Positions 1 through 6,241 of a stretch of DNA of 6,382 nucleotides are shown piece after piece. The DNA is from Veillonella sp. Lineage in GTDB: Bacteria > Bacillota > Negativicutes > Veillonellales > Veillonellaceae. The position numbers and the translations under genes were made by a program. Position 1 is the first letter of the stretch. The number at the start of each line of letters is the position of its first letter. The DNA lies in the NCBI RefSeq assembly GCF_015058545.1, contig NZ_SVCB01000066.1:1-6382 (forward strand), read 5' to 3'. The notes under the pieces were generated by a model that ran no database searches, was not told the DNA's origin, and saw only the letters and a list, made by a program, of their open reading frames with translations.

Positions 1-685
1 CAGCCTTAGATAAGCGTTTTAAATCTTCCATACTATGGTCAACGGCCAATACCAGATTAACCTCTATACCAACTAATTTTAACAGACGTTCCAGTTCTGC
101 CAAATCATCTAATTCATTGTAATACGTAACGGAGCAACCTATAAAATTTACTGAAAAGCTCGCTTTATTCTCACCGGTGCTGTTTCCGTGACTATTTTCT
201 TTATCCTTGGCAATAGTTTGATTATTTTGCAAATCCACAAGTTTCAACAAATCCAGCAATGATTTACGATAACCCGCCCAAAAGTCCCCCAAAGTGCCAC
301 CGGAGTCCATGGTAAGGATAGGACAGGTCAAATCGGATTCGCTGACAATACTCGGCAAATCATCACCGATTAAACTAAAGGCACAACTGTTTTCCACAAG
401 AACGAGTCCCGGCGCTTTTGGCAGTTTAGCTAAATCAGCTAACATCTGAAGCACTTCCTTTTCTGTACCAAAGACAATGGCTCCATTGGAAGGATACGTG
501 CACAAAAATCGTTGTCCTAAATTAAGTCCCGGACGATCCGTCACCTTCATGGCGTAATAATAACACCATGTCGGACCATTCGCCACAATGTACGCATCGG
601 TAATCCCCGCCGCCATGGCAGCCGCACCGGAAAGAGCACAACTTTGTAAGCATTCATTATGATTGAACCACGAATTACCAGCCAT
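1..685 (-). CDS. Nitrogenase component 1 family protein, NifK-type second subunit (partial, C-terminus off the window)
   Basis: This reading frame starts with ATG at 685 and stays open to the window edge, giving 228 residues of a protein that is normally about 400-450. It probably pairs with the D-like subunit encoded just upstream to form the catalytic component of a nitrogenase-like reductase fed by the NifH-like ATPase. Cysteines 16, 41 and 101 fit the P-cluster cysteine pattern. The 25-residue gap between 16 and 41 equals the one in NifK, and Cys101 lies in an S-C-x(4)-IGDD context typical of the family. Residues 36-41 (NGPTWC) occupy the usual 'GP..C' position. A hydrophilic, Asn/Lys/Glu-rich stretch at about 151-176 looks like an inter-domain linker. 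The start overlaps the previous stop by 11 bp (675-685), with an AAAGGGGG ribosome site at 696-703. Function beyond the superfamily cannot be told; DPOR, COR, CfbD and Mar subunits share this fold. Confidence 0.85.
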   Translation of the reverse strand, partial: MAGNSWFNHNECLQSCALSGAAAMAAGITDAYIVANGPTWCYYYAMKVTDRPGLNLGQRFLCTYPSNGAIVFGTEKEVLQMLADLAKLPKAPGLVLVENSCAFSLIGDDLPSIVSESDLTCPILTMDSGGTLGDFWAGYRKSLLDLLKLVDLQNNQTIAKDKENSHGNSTGENKASFSVNFIGCSVTYYNELDDLAELERLLKLVGIEVNLVLAVDHSMEDLKRLSKA

Positions 686-2039
686 AAAGAACAATCCCCC
701 TTTCGCCGCGTCGTCTGGCCAACATAAACAGTTTCCGATACATCTGTACCAAGCCGGCCATACCGATAGGCGGCAAACAAGGCAATATTAATTGTCGCAA
801 GAAAGGCTCGGCCAATTCCTGTGTTGTTATGATTAACGCTTCCTTCGGCAATACCGTTTCTACTGTTTCCAAAACAACCGGCGTTTCCGGATAAAAGCGC
901 TGTATCATCGTGCGATACGCAGCTTGCTGTGCCTCCGGAACATTGTCCAAAATAACAACTCGATTTAACGCGAGTTGACCTAAATGAAGCCATTCCAACA
1001 CCCAACTCAAATCATAGTTGGGGTTTATATAGCCTAAAGCAAGTACGATAGAAGCCTCTTGCAGCGTCTTTTTAAAAGGCGCCAAACCTTCTTCAAAACG
1101 ACGCCATACATTGGCCTTTACAGCTTCAATGTCTATATTTGGATGAGGGGGTTCCCCTTTAAAATCTGATTGATCTTTAAAGTTTTGCAAAAATACACTG
1201 AAATCATCGAGCCAACGTTTAGTCCCCTCCCAGCCGATAGGATAATCGGAAGCAAAATGAGGCACACCCAGCTTTTCAGTCATATAATCGGCAATTTCAC
1301 GTAAATAAGCATAGGCCTTTTGAGTGCCACCTAAAATAACGGTTAAATCGGATTCGCCGATTTTTTGCATATCTTCAATAGAACAATAGCCGGGGAAACT
1401 TTTATAAATTTCCAGCCCAAAGTCTTCAATTAAAGTACAAAACTGTTGAATGGCCAATGAACCCGGACCGTCTTTTTCACCGATAAGAGTCACTTTATAA
1501 GGTGCATTGGCCGACGAATTAACCTTAGGGACTTCTTTTTTTACCATAAAACGATCGATTAATAGCTTAGCTGCATTGATAAAACCGCCATAATATTCGC
1601 CGTCTAAAAAGCCATGACAATCCACATAAAGTACAGGAATTCCATGCTCGGTTTCCGCCTCTTGGCAAATGGCCGCCGAATCATCACCGATAACACCGGC
1701 TACACAGGAATCGGTAACCATAATGTAACGTGGCGAATACGTGGCTACCACATAGTCCAAGCATTTTTTTAACAGTGAAGTCCCACCAAAAATAGATTCC
1801 TTCTTGGCAATATTTGATGTTATAAGCGGTGCTGTATAAGGCGGGTTCGTAAATTCACGGCGCGCCAACATGCGAAAATACTGATTACGTTCCATTTCTT
1901 CCGTAATATGGGCACACGCTTTTGGTGCGTGATAAACCACCACACAGCCCTCTGAATGAGCTACCGCTTTCCACACGCCGGGCATGCTGCAACTGTAACT
2001 GACTTTGTCTTTTATAAAACGTCGCTTATTCACGGCCAT
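675..2039 (-). CDS. Nitrogenase component 1 family protein, NifD-type subunit (nitrogenase-like oxidoreductase)
   Basis: A complete 454-residue subunit of the nitrogenase component-1 superfamily, which takes electrons from a NifH-like ATPase to reduce a difficult substrate. Cys17, Cys42 and Cys112 match the three P-cluster-type cysteines. Cys42 lies in an H-A-P-K-A-C motif and Cys112 in D-S-C-x(5)-GDD. E81-S-I-F-G-G matches the family 'E..iFGG' motif, and the stretch around LGVP (257-260) matches the nitrogenase 'YGIP' region. Aligned on that motif, the position of the FeMo-cofactor ligand Cys275 of A. vinelandii NifD is a Tyr, and no Cys or His stands out near the His442 position, so a nitrogen-fixing role is unlikely. 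I chose ATG 2039, which overlaps the NifH-like stop by 14 bp. The alternative start upstream at 2069 is a TTG deep inside the preceding gene. It is shorter than NifD (about 490) and similar to other nitrogenase-like subunits. Its real substrate is unknown. Confidence 0.88.
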   Translation of the reverse strand: MAVNKRRFIKDKVSYSCSMPGVWKAVAHSEGCVVVYHAPKACAHITEEMERNQYFRMLARREFTNPPYTAPLITSNIAKKESIFGGTSLLKKCLDYVVATYSPRYIMVTDSCVAGVIGDDSAAICQEAETEHGIPVLYVDCHGFLDGEYYGGFINAAKLLIDRFMVKKEVPKVNSSANAPYKVTLIGEKDGPGSLAIQQFCTLIEDFGLEIYKSFPGYCSIEDMQKIGESDLTVILGGTQKAYAYLREIADYMTEKLGVPHFASDYPIGWEGTKRWLDDFSVFLQNFKDQSDFKGEPPHPNIDIEAVKANVWRRFEEGLAPFKKTLQEASIVLALGYINPNYDLSWVLEWLHLGQLALNRVVILDNVPEAQQAAYRTMIQRFYPETPVVLETVETVLPKEALIITTQELAEPFLRQLILPCLPPIGMAGLVQMYRKLFMLARRRGERGIVLYGW

Positions 2040-2838
2040 AGCTATACACCAACTCTTCCAATTCTTCAAACGTTAACGGTTTTGGCAAATCGGTGACTTT
2101 ATTGTTTTTAATATAGGTCGCCAACTCGCGATACACGCCGGCCTGATTGCTGTCCGGTGCACACTCGATAACAGTCTGACGATTAATTTCCGCATTCTGC
2201 ACAATATTATCTCGCGGAATCACAGCAACTACTTTCGTGCCTAAATGCTCTGCAAAAGCTTGCACAATAGCTTCTTCATTAGGGACCAAGCGACTATTCA
2301 GAATGAGTCCGCCCAATCGAACCGAGCCACGGCTGGCAAAACGAGCAATCCCTTTACAAATATTATTAGCTGCGTAGAGCGCCATCGTCTCACCGGATGT
2401 AACTATATAAATTTCATCCGCATAGCCTTCACGAATCGGTACAGCAAAACCGCCGCAAACCACATCGCCCAGCACATCATAAATCACAATATCCGTATCA
2501 TCCATAATATTTAGCTCTTTAAGCTTTTCTAAAGCAACAATAATACCGCGTCCGGCACAGCCCACCCCCGGCTCCGGCCCGCCCGCTTCAATACAAGTAA
2601 CTCCGGCAAAACCGGTATGAACCACATCTTCAGCCGTAACGTCATCATCTTTTAGACAAACCTCATCCAGCACGGTTTGGTGACAAATCTTATGAAGTAA
2701 CAAGCGGGTGGAGTCGTTTTTAGGGTCGCAGCCGATTTGACAAACTTTTTGCCCCTGCTGAGCCAAGGCAGCCGAAATATTGGCCGTCGTTGTCGATTTA
2801 CCGATACCGCCTTTACCATATATAGCAATCTTTTTCAT
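2026..2838 (-). CDS. NifH-like ATPase / [4Fe-4S] reductase component
   Basis: A 270-residue homologue of the nitrogenase iron protein (NifH/BchL/CfbC family): a homodimeric, ATP-driven electron donor to the D/K-like pair. The P-loop GKGGIGKST lies at 8-16, switch I C-D-P-K-N-D-S-T-R at 37-45, and switch II D-V-L-G-D at 121-125. Cys94 (in G-C-A-G-R-G) and Cys128 (in V-V-C-G-G-F) are the two residues per monomer that hold the shared cluster. Arg97 matches the ADP-ribosylatable Arg100 of A. vinelandii NifH. N-S-R at 181-183 and the I-P-R-D-N-I-V-Q-x-A-E segment from 207 are also family hallmarks. The protein is about 20 residues shorter than classical NifH, as in many nitrogenase-like systems. 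ATG 2838 has a GGAAAGG ribosome site (2849-2855) 10 nt upstream. No nif assembly genes (nifB, nifE, nifN) are visible, so the family is secure but the name nifH would imply too much. Confidence 0.93.
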   Translation of the reverse strand: MKKIAIYGKGGIGKSTTTANISAALAQQGQKVCQIGCDPKNDSTRLLLHKICHQTVLDEVCLKDDDVTAEDVVHTGFAGVTCIEAGGPEPGVGCAGRGIIVALEKLKELNIMDDTDIVIYDVLGDVVCGGFAVPIREGYADEIYIVTSGETMALYAANNICKGIARFASRGSVRLGGLILNSRLVPNEEAIVQAFAEHLGTKVVAVIPRDNIVQNAEINRQTVIECAPDSNQAGVYRELATYIKNNKVTDLPKPLTFEELEELVYSYGRE

Positions 2839-2950
2839 AGCATCACTGCCTTTCCGTTATTGTATAAGGCTATTTCGTAGCATCTCAGCACTTATTTGAT
2901 ACGTTATATATTATGATACGCATTTGGAATTGCTACTCTTTCGTAGCATC
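2833..2950. repeat. Three near-identical 12-bp direct repeats, TTTCRTAGCATC
   Basis: On the plus strand TTTCGTAGCATC occurs at 2939-2950 (last codons of cbiZ) and 2873-2884 (spacer), and TTTCATAGCATC occurs at 2833-2844, covering the start codon of the NifH-like gene. Spacings are 66 and 40 bp. On the coding strand the unit reads GATGCTAYGAAA. It may be the remnant of a small duplication of the cbiZ 3' end, a repeated protein or RNA binding element, or chance. Confidence 0.4.
2897..2920. repeat. Direct repeat TGATACG x2 in the cbiZ to NifH-like spacer
   Basis: TGATACG at 2897-2903 and again at 2914-2920, 17 bp apart start to start, with an AT-only stretch between them. They lie in the 94-bp gap before the NifH-like gene and could be paired regulator half-sites. 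No clear terminator or strong promoter is visible in this gap, so cbiZ and the H-D-K cassette may share a transcript. Confidence 0.25.
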
Positions 2951-4138
2951 CCCCAGCCTAATGCGCACTTCGTTAATAATGTGATTCTCTAAATTACGAA
3001 TTACCGCATCAACTTCAAATTGATGCACATCGGAAATGCCGGCCGGTTCAAAATACTCAAGGCTATTAGACGGATAAGAGCCGGACGCTTCAACCGGTAC
3101 CAGCCCCAACTGCACTAAGCCAAGATTTAATTCTTCATCCGTCAAAAGCCCCCAAAGCCATTCATCCACCAAATGCGACCACAAGGCACTCATAACAACT
3201 GTTTCATTACTGCGCGCATATTTCTCAAATGCATTAAGCACTTCAAACTTCTCATGGCCGTCAGCTTCATACTCACTCATATAGCTTTCAAACAGATAGT
3301 TCAGGGAAAGCCCGAAGCGCTGCAAACGCTTAAATAGATTATGTTGCTGTTTCGGCCCCAAATGAGTCTGCTTGTATAATGCTAATTTTACCGCTTTTTT
3401 AACTGCTTTACCAATTAGTTCGCCCAGCTTTGAATGCTTTCCGGCTCCGTCATAATAATAAGGTGACTCACTGTTAGCGACCACAATCGTTTGATCCGTA
3501 CCGGAACCGGTAGCGATGCCCATCGAATAATGGCTGCCCGCTTGAAGTTCTTGCAAGGCTGCCGTTTTTGCTTCCGTACAAGTCACTAAGGCTCTTGCCA
3601 ATAAAGGTTCTGCCAAATCGCCGTCGATATAAAGGATAATGTTAATCGTGCCAAGCGGCTTAGCCGGATTTTCCGGAGATGCCTTTTTTCGCCCCGTTTT
3701 AAAACGAATATCCGCCTCAGTTGTGGCCTCCGTTTTTACCAAAGGATTATGATACGAAGCTTCATCGCCTACACGTCCGCCATTAACATCAATACCACCG
3801 GTAACAATAGCCGTCACCGTAAGTTCCTTATAAGACTTCTCAATAATCGCTACATTCTCCATGTAGGCCGCCGTACCAATGCCGGTTCCTTTGGTGGGTT
3901 CAAAACCTAGACGCAACGTTACATCATGCAAATGCTGCAAATAATCTTCCAGTGACGTGCACATCGTCTCCCCGGGGCTGGGCTTGGAGTCATGATTGAA
4001 CACATAAGTATAATCCTCATGATAACCACCATTAAATAGAGAGGTACTCAATACCTTGCGCGGTCCGGTAAAATTAACTACGATTGATCGTTCATAACGT
4101 GATACCGAGTCGCCGGTTGGCAATTTCCACAGTTCCAT
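2933..4138 (-). CDS. cbiZ: CbiZ-family adenosylcobinamide amidohydrolase with C-terminal extension
   Basis: A 401-residue protein whose first ~235 residues match CbiZ. CbiZ is the amidohydrolase that cuts the aminopropanol side chain from adenosylcobinamide (and pseudocobalamin in some bacteria) to give adenosylcobyric acid for salvage or remodelling. Signatures: L-S-T-S-L-F-N-G-G (30-38), V-T-G-G-I (112-116), T-I-N-I-I-L (164-169), C-T-E-A-K-T-A-A-L (187-195) and A-T-G-S-G-T-D-Q (209-216). No signal peptide is seen, so it should be cytoplasmic. Known stand-alone CbiZ proteins are roughly 200-230 residues; here about 160 more follow, mostly helical and acidic, with no domain I recognise. ATG 4138 is chosen because AAAAGGA lies 9 nt upstream. 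An upstream ATG at 4195 falls inside a hairpin and lacks a ribosome site. It stands between the importer genes and the nitrogenase-like genes, which points to a corrinoid or tetrapyrrole substrate. The exact substrate of this divergent member is uncertain. Confidence 0.82.
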   Translation of the reverse strand: MELWKLPTGDSVSRYERSIVVNFTGPRKVLSTSLFNGGYHEDYTYVFNHDSKPSPGETMCTSLEDYLQHLHDVTLRLGFEPTKGTGIGTAAYMENVAIIEKSYKELTVTAIVTGGIDVNGGRVGDEASYHNPLVKTEATTEADIRFKTGRKKASPENPAKPLGTINIILYIDGDLAEPLLARALVTCTEAKTAALQELQAGSHYSMGIATGSGTDQTIVVANSESPYYYDGAGKHSKLGELIGKAVKKAVKLALYKQTHLGPKQQHNLFKRLQRFGLSLNYLFESYMSEYEADGHEKFEVLNAFEKYARSNETVVMSALWSHLVDEWLWGLLTDEELNLGLVQLGLVPVEASGSYPSNSLEYFEPAGISDVHQFEVDAVIRNLENHIINEVRIRLGDATKE

Positions 4139-4147
4139 AAAATAGAT

Positions 4148-4154
4148 TCCTTTT
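4148..4154 (-). promoter_or_regulatory. Ribosome binding site of cbiZ
   Basis: AAAAGGA on the minus strand lies 9 nt before ATG 4138 and fixes the cbiZ start there. The in-frame ATG at 4195 has no comparable site and falls inside a hairpin. Confidence 0.7.
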
Positions 4155-4179
4155 GGTGAAAAATAACATATAGATATAG

Positions 4180-4203
4180 CCCCCATTACTTGCATAATGG
4201 GGG
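4180..4203 (-). terminator. Perfect 9-bp hairpin between the receptor and cbiZ: weak terminator, attenuator or operator
   Basis: CCCCCATTA at 4180-4188 pairs exactly with TAATGGGGG at 4195-4203 around a 6-nt loop. In the direction of transcription it lies 54 nt after the receptor stop and 41 nt before the cbiZ start. The five G-C pairs make it the most stable structure in the non-coding part of the window. What follows on the minus strand is AT-rich (CTATATCTATATG) but not an immediate run of T, so it is an imperfect intrinsic terminator. A 5'-leader attenuator or a protein-binding palindrome fits as well. Confidence 0.45.
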
Positions 4204-4215
4204 TAATCTTTAAAC

Positions 4216-4239
4216 TATAGTAAAAGAACTAATACTATA
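4216..4239. promoter_or_regulatory. Inverted repeat TATAGTA-N10-TACTATA upstream of cbiZ
   Basis: TATAGTA at 4216-4222 and TACTATA at 4233-4239 are perfect inverted copies separated by 10 bp, just downstream of the receptor gene and 13 bp from the GC-based hairpin. Read on the minus strand, each arm contains a TATA-rich hexamer that could act as a -10 element for cbiZ, but I find no convincing -35 box at the right distance. The TACTAT half-site recurs in the palindrome before the receptor gene. It may be an operator or promoter region; AT-rich chance symmetry is possible. Confidence 0.3.
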
Positions 4240-4257
4240 CTGCATTCGATATTTATA

Positions 4258-6162
4258 TTAGAAAGTGAATTCCATACCTAATTGATAGTTACGGCCAGGC
4301 ATTGCCCACCAATCTCCGGCACTACCGCCCCAACCGGCAACATTCGACATTTCCGCATAGTACACATCAAAGATATTATTAACACGACCAAAAACGGTAA
4401 TATCATCAGTAATACGATAATTAGCACTTACATTCGTAATCCAATAGGTGCTCTTAGGGAAGAAATCACCTTTATCGGCAGTCGTAGCAATGCCCGGACG
4501 GTTAATTACGGCACGTACATCCAAATGAGCATCCCATTTAGCATCGTTATAGTCTAAACTTAAATTGATAGCATGTTTCGGTACATAGCCGTTTGCATTG
4601 GCGGAGCGTCCGGATGTAGCGTCAATATGGGTATATGTATAAGCCGCTCCGGCTGACAAGTTACCGGTAATTTGCTTACGCAAATCGAAGCTGAAACCAC
4701 GTGCTTTTTCATTTGAAAAATTAGCATACTTACTGGTAGATCGATTGAAATCAATTTTATCAGTGGAATGGCGGGTAAAGAAGTTTAAATTGCCTATTAA
4801 GGAATTACTAAATTGATGATGAACACCAAAATCTACTTCATGACCGGTTTCCGGTTTTAAGTTTCTGTTCCCATAGTTATCACTGAATAACTGATATGGG
4901 GTCGGAGCCAAGAAATATTCATTATACGACACATATACATTAGTCTTTTCATTTACATCATAACCCAAGGAAATGTGAGGTGATGTATGGGACCCGAATT
5001 CCGAATGATGATCCACACGAATGCCAGGTGTTAATGTCCATTTTGGAGCAAAATTCCAAGCATCTTGAACATAATACGATGTATTCGTTAACTTTTTACC
5101 GGTAATTTTTTCCCAGCTGTCACCGATAGTATTTACTTTATCCTGACGCCAATCAAAACCACCAATCAAAGTATGTTCACCGACCAAATATGTTACCTGA
5201 TCGCCGATGGCTATTGTTTTAATATCCGTCGTATAGCCGTCATAAGTACCGTCATAGTGATTATTTAATACATATAGCTGATGACTTAAGCGGTCATTGA
5301 TTGTATTTTTCCAAATACCACGGAACGAATCATTACCTTCATTATCATAGCGAATATGATTTAATTTTTTAGCAGAATCGGCATATTTTACATCGGCTCG
5401 ATAGGAATCATAGGAAATCATTACATTATTATTAGCGTCAATATCGCTGCCAACCATAAAAGATGCAGTACGTCCGTTTAAATGTTGCGGGACTTTCACG
5501 CCATGGGCGTCTTTATAGCTACCCACTATATCTTTCTGATACGATGCACGCCAGTATACATTGCCTTCTTTACCCTCGTTGATAAATTTATATTGCTCTC
5601 TATCATAACTACCGCCGGTAATACGAGTGGTCGTTTTCATACCTTCTTCCGGCACACGAGTAATAACATTGACAACCCCGCCGATAGCACCGGAACCATA
5701 TAAAGTCGACGCAGCCCCTTTGACCACTTCTACACGATCAATGCCATCCATATTTTTTAAAATAGTAAACGGTACATTAACACCGGCTGCATTCATATTA
5801 ATTCCATCTACCATATATAAAACGTTATTACTGCCATTAATTCTGAATGAATTCGAGTTAGTGTAGCCGGCGCCACCACCATAGGTATTAAATTCTACGC
5901 CCGGCACGTTACGCAACGCTTCCCCTAAATTAGATTCATGACGTTCTTCCAAATCTTCGCCTTTTACAACGGTTACACTGGCAGGCACCTTAGTAACCTG
6001 CTGTTCCGTACGCGTTGCAGTTACTACTACATCAGGTAATGCATACACTTCATTAGTTTCAGCGGCCGAAACCGATTGGCCGGCGAATGCCGTACCTCCA
6101 ACAAGTGCCAAGGTCACATACATAGCTAACATTTTTTTGTTTTTAAACATAACTCGACCCAT
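4258..6162 (-). CDS. TonB-dependent outer-membrane receptor (BtuB/siderophore-receptor type)
   Basis: A complete 634-residue ligand-gated outer-membrane channel that imports large metal chelates using TonB-ExbBD energy. Residues 1-33 form a signal peptide: a Lys-rich start, a hydrophobic core and probable cleavage after V-S-A (33) or A-F-A (27). A TonB box D-V-V-V-T-A-T lies at 44-50, and the plug domain runs from about 52 to 168 with V-D-G-I-N at 118-122 and V-V-K-G-A-A-S-T-L-Y-G-S-G-A-I-G-G around 147-162. A 22-strand barrel should fill the rest, with the conserved N-L-K-P-E-T-G segment in its second half. The chain ends in an aromatic residue, Phe634, as outer-membrane barrels usually do. 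ATG 6162 is preferred over ATG 6150 because GGAGGG lies 6 nt before it. Placement between a binding protein and cbiZ favours a corrinoid or similar ligand, but sequence alone does not separate this from heme or siderophore uptake. Confidence 0.93.
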   Translation of the reverse strand: MGRVMFKNKKMLAMYVTLALVGGTAFAGQSVSAAETNEVYALPDVVVTATRTEQQVTKVPASVTVVKGEDLEERHESNLGEALRNVPGVEFNTYGGGAGYTNSNSFRINGSNNVLYMVDGINMNAAGVNVPFTILKNMDGIDRVEVVKGAASTLYGSGAIGGVVNVITRVPEEGMKTTTRITGGSYDREQYKFINEGKEGNVYWRASYQKDIVGSYKDAHGVKVPQHLNGRTASFMVGSDIDANNNVMISYDSYRADVKYADSAKKLNHIRYDNEGNDSFRGIWKNTINDRLSHQLYVLNNHYDGTYDGYTTDIKTIAIGDQVTYLVGEHTLIGGFDWRQDKVNTIGDSWEKITGKKLTNTSYYVQDAWNFAPKWTLTPGIRVDHHSEFGSHTSPHISLGYDVNEKTNVYVSYNEYFLAPTPYQLFSDNYGNRNLKPETGHEVDFGVHHQFSNSLIGNLNFFTRHSTDKIDFNRSTSKYANFSNEKARGFSFDLRKQITGNLSAGAAYTYTHIDATSGRSANANGYVPKHAINLSLDYNDAKWDAHLDVRAVINRPGIATTADKGDFFPKSTYWITNVSANYRITDDITVFGRVNNIFDVYYAEMSNVAGWGGSAGDWWAMPGRNYQLGMEFTF

Positions 6163-6168
6163 AATAAA

Positions 6169-6174
6169 CCCTCC
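6169..6174 (-). promoter_or_regulatory. Ribosome binding site of the TonB-dependent receptor
   Basis: GGAGGG on the minus strand ends 6 nt before ATG 6162. This strong site decides in favour of the longer receptor start; the internal ATG at 6150 would be 18 nt away from it. Confidence 0.75.
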
Positions 6175-6195
6175 AACTCAACACCTATAAAACAC

Positions 6196-6213
6196 TTACT
6201 ATTAAAATAGTAA
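6196..6213. promoter_or_regulatory. AT-rich palindrome TTACTATT-AA-AATAGTAA in the receptor leader: candidate operator
   Basis: Two perfect 8-bp arms (6196-6203 and 6206-6213) around a 2-bp centre lie 34 bp upstream of the receptor start and 28 bp after the binding-protein stop. The size and AT-rich symmetry resemble sites of metal-responsive repressors such as the Fur family, which often control TonB-dependent receptors, but the sequence does not match the classical Fur 7-1-7 pattern well. There is no T-run to make it a terminator. The regulator is not identified. Confidence 0.4.
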
Positions 6214-6241
6214 TAAAACAAACCCATTAAACACACACTTT

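Noticed and set aside
547..1005. 152-residue open frame on the minus strand overlapping the D-like and K-like genes
   Set aside because: It lies in another frame of two well-supported nitrogenase-like genes and its translation shows no recognisable motif.
2040..2069. Extended start of the D-like subunit at TTG 2069
   Set aside because: It would add 10 residues from inside the NifH-like gene with a rare start codon. ATG 2039 gives the usual short overlap and a family-like N-terminus.
2245..2514. Plus-strand open frame of 89 residues
   Set aside because: It is antisense to the NifH-like gene and has no domain signature.
1..2838. True nitrogen-fixation genes nifHDK
   Set aside because: The D-like subunit lacks the cofactor cysteine, the proteins are short, and the neighbours are uptake and CbiZ genes rather than cofactor-assembly genes.
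4139..4195. Extended start of cbiZ at ATG 4195
   Set aside because: That ATG lies in a hairpin and has no ribosome site, while ATG 4138 has AAAAGGA at the right distance.
4282..4557. Plus-strand open frame of 91 residues, and similar ones at 5482-5703 and 5627-5866
   Set aside because: They are antisense shadows of the receptor gene with low-complexity translations.
4560..4754. Minus-strand open frame of 64 residues
   Set aside because: It is an alternative frame within the receptor barrel region with no independent support.
4139..6241. Cobalamin riboswitch before the receptor or cbiZ
   Set aside because: The spacers are only 79 and 119 bp and I see no B12-box-like conserved segment; a riboswitch further upstream, outside the window, remains possible.
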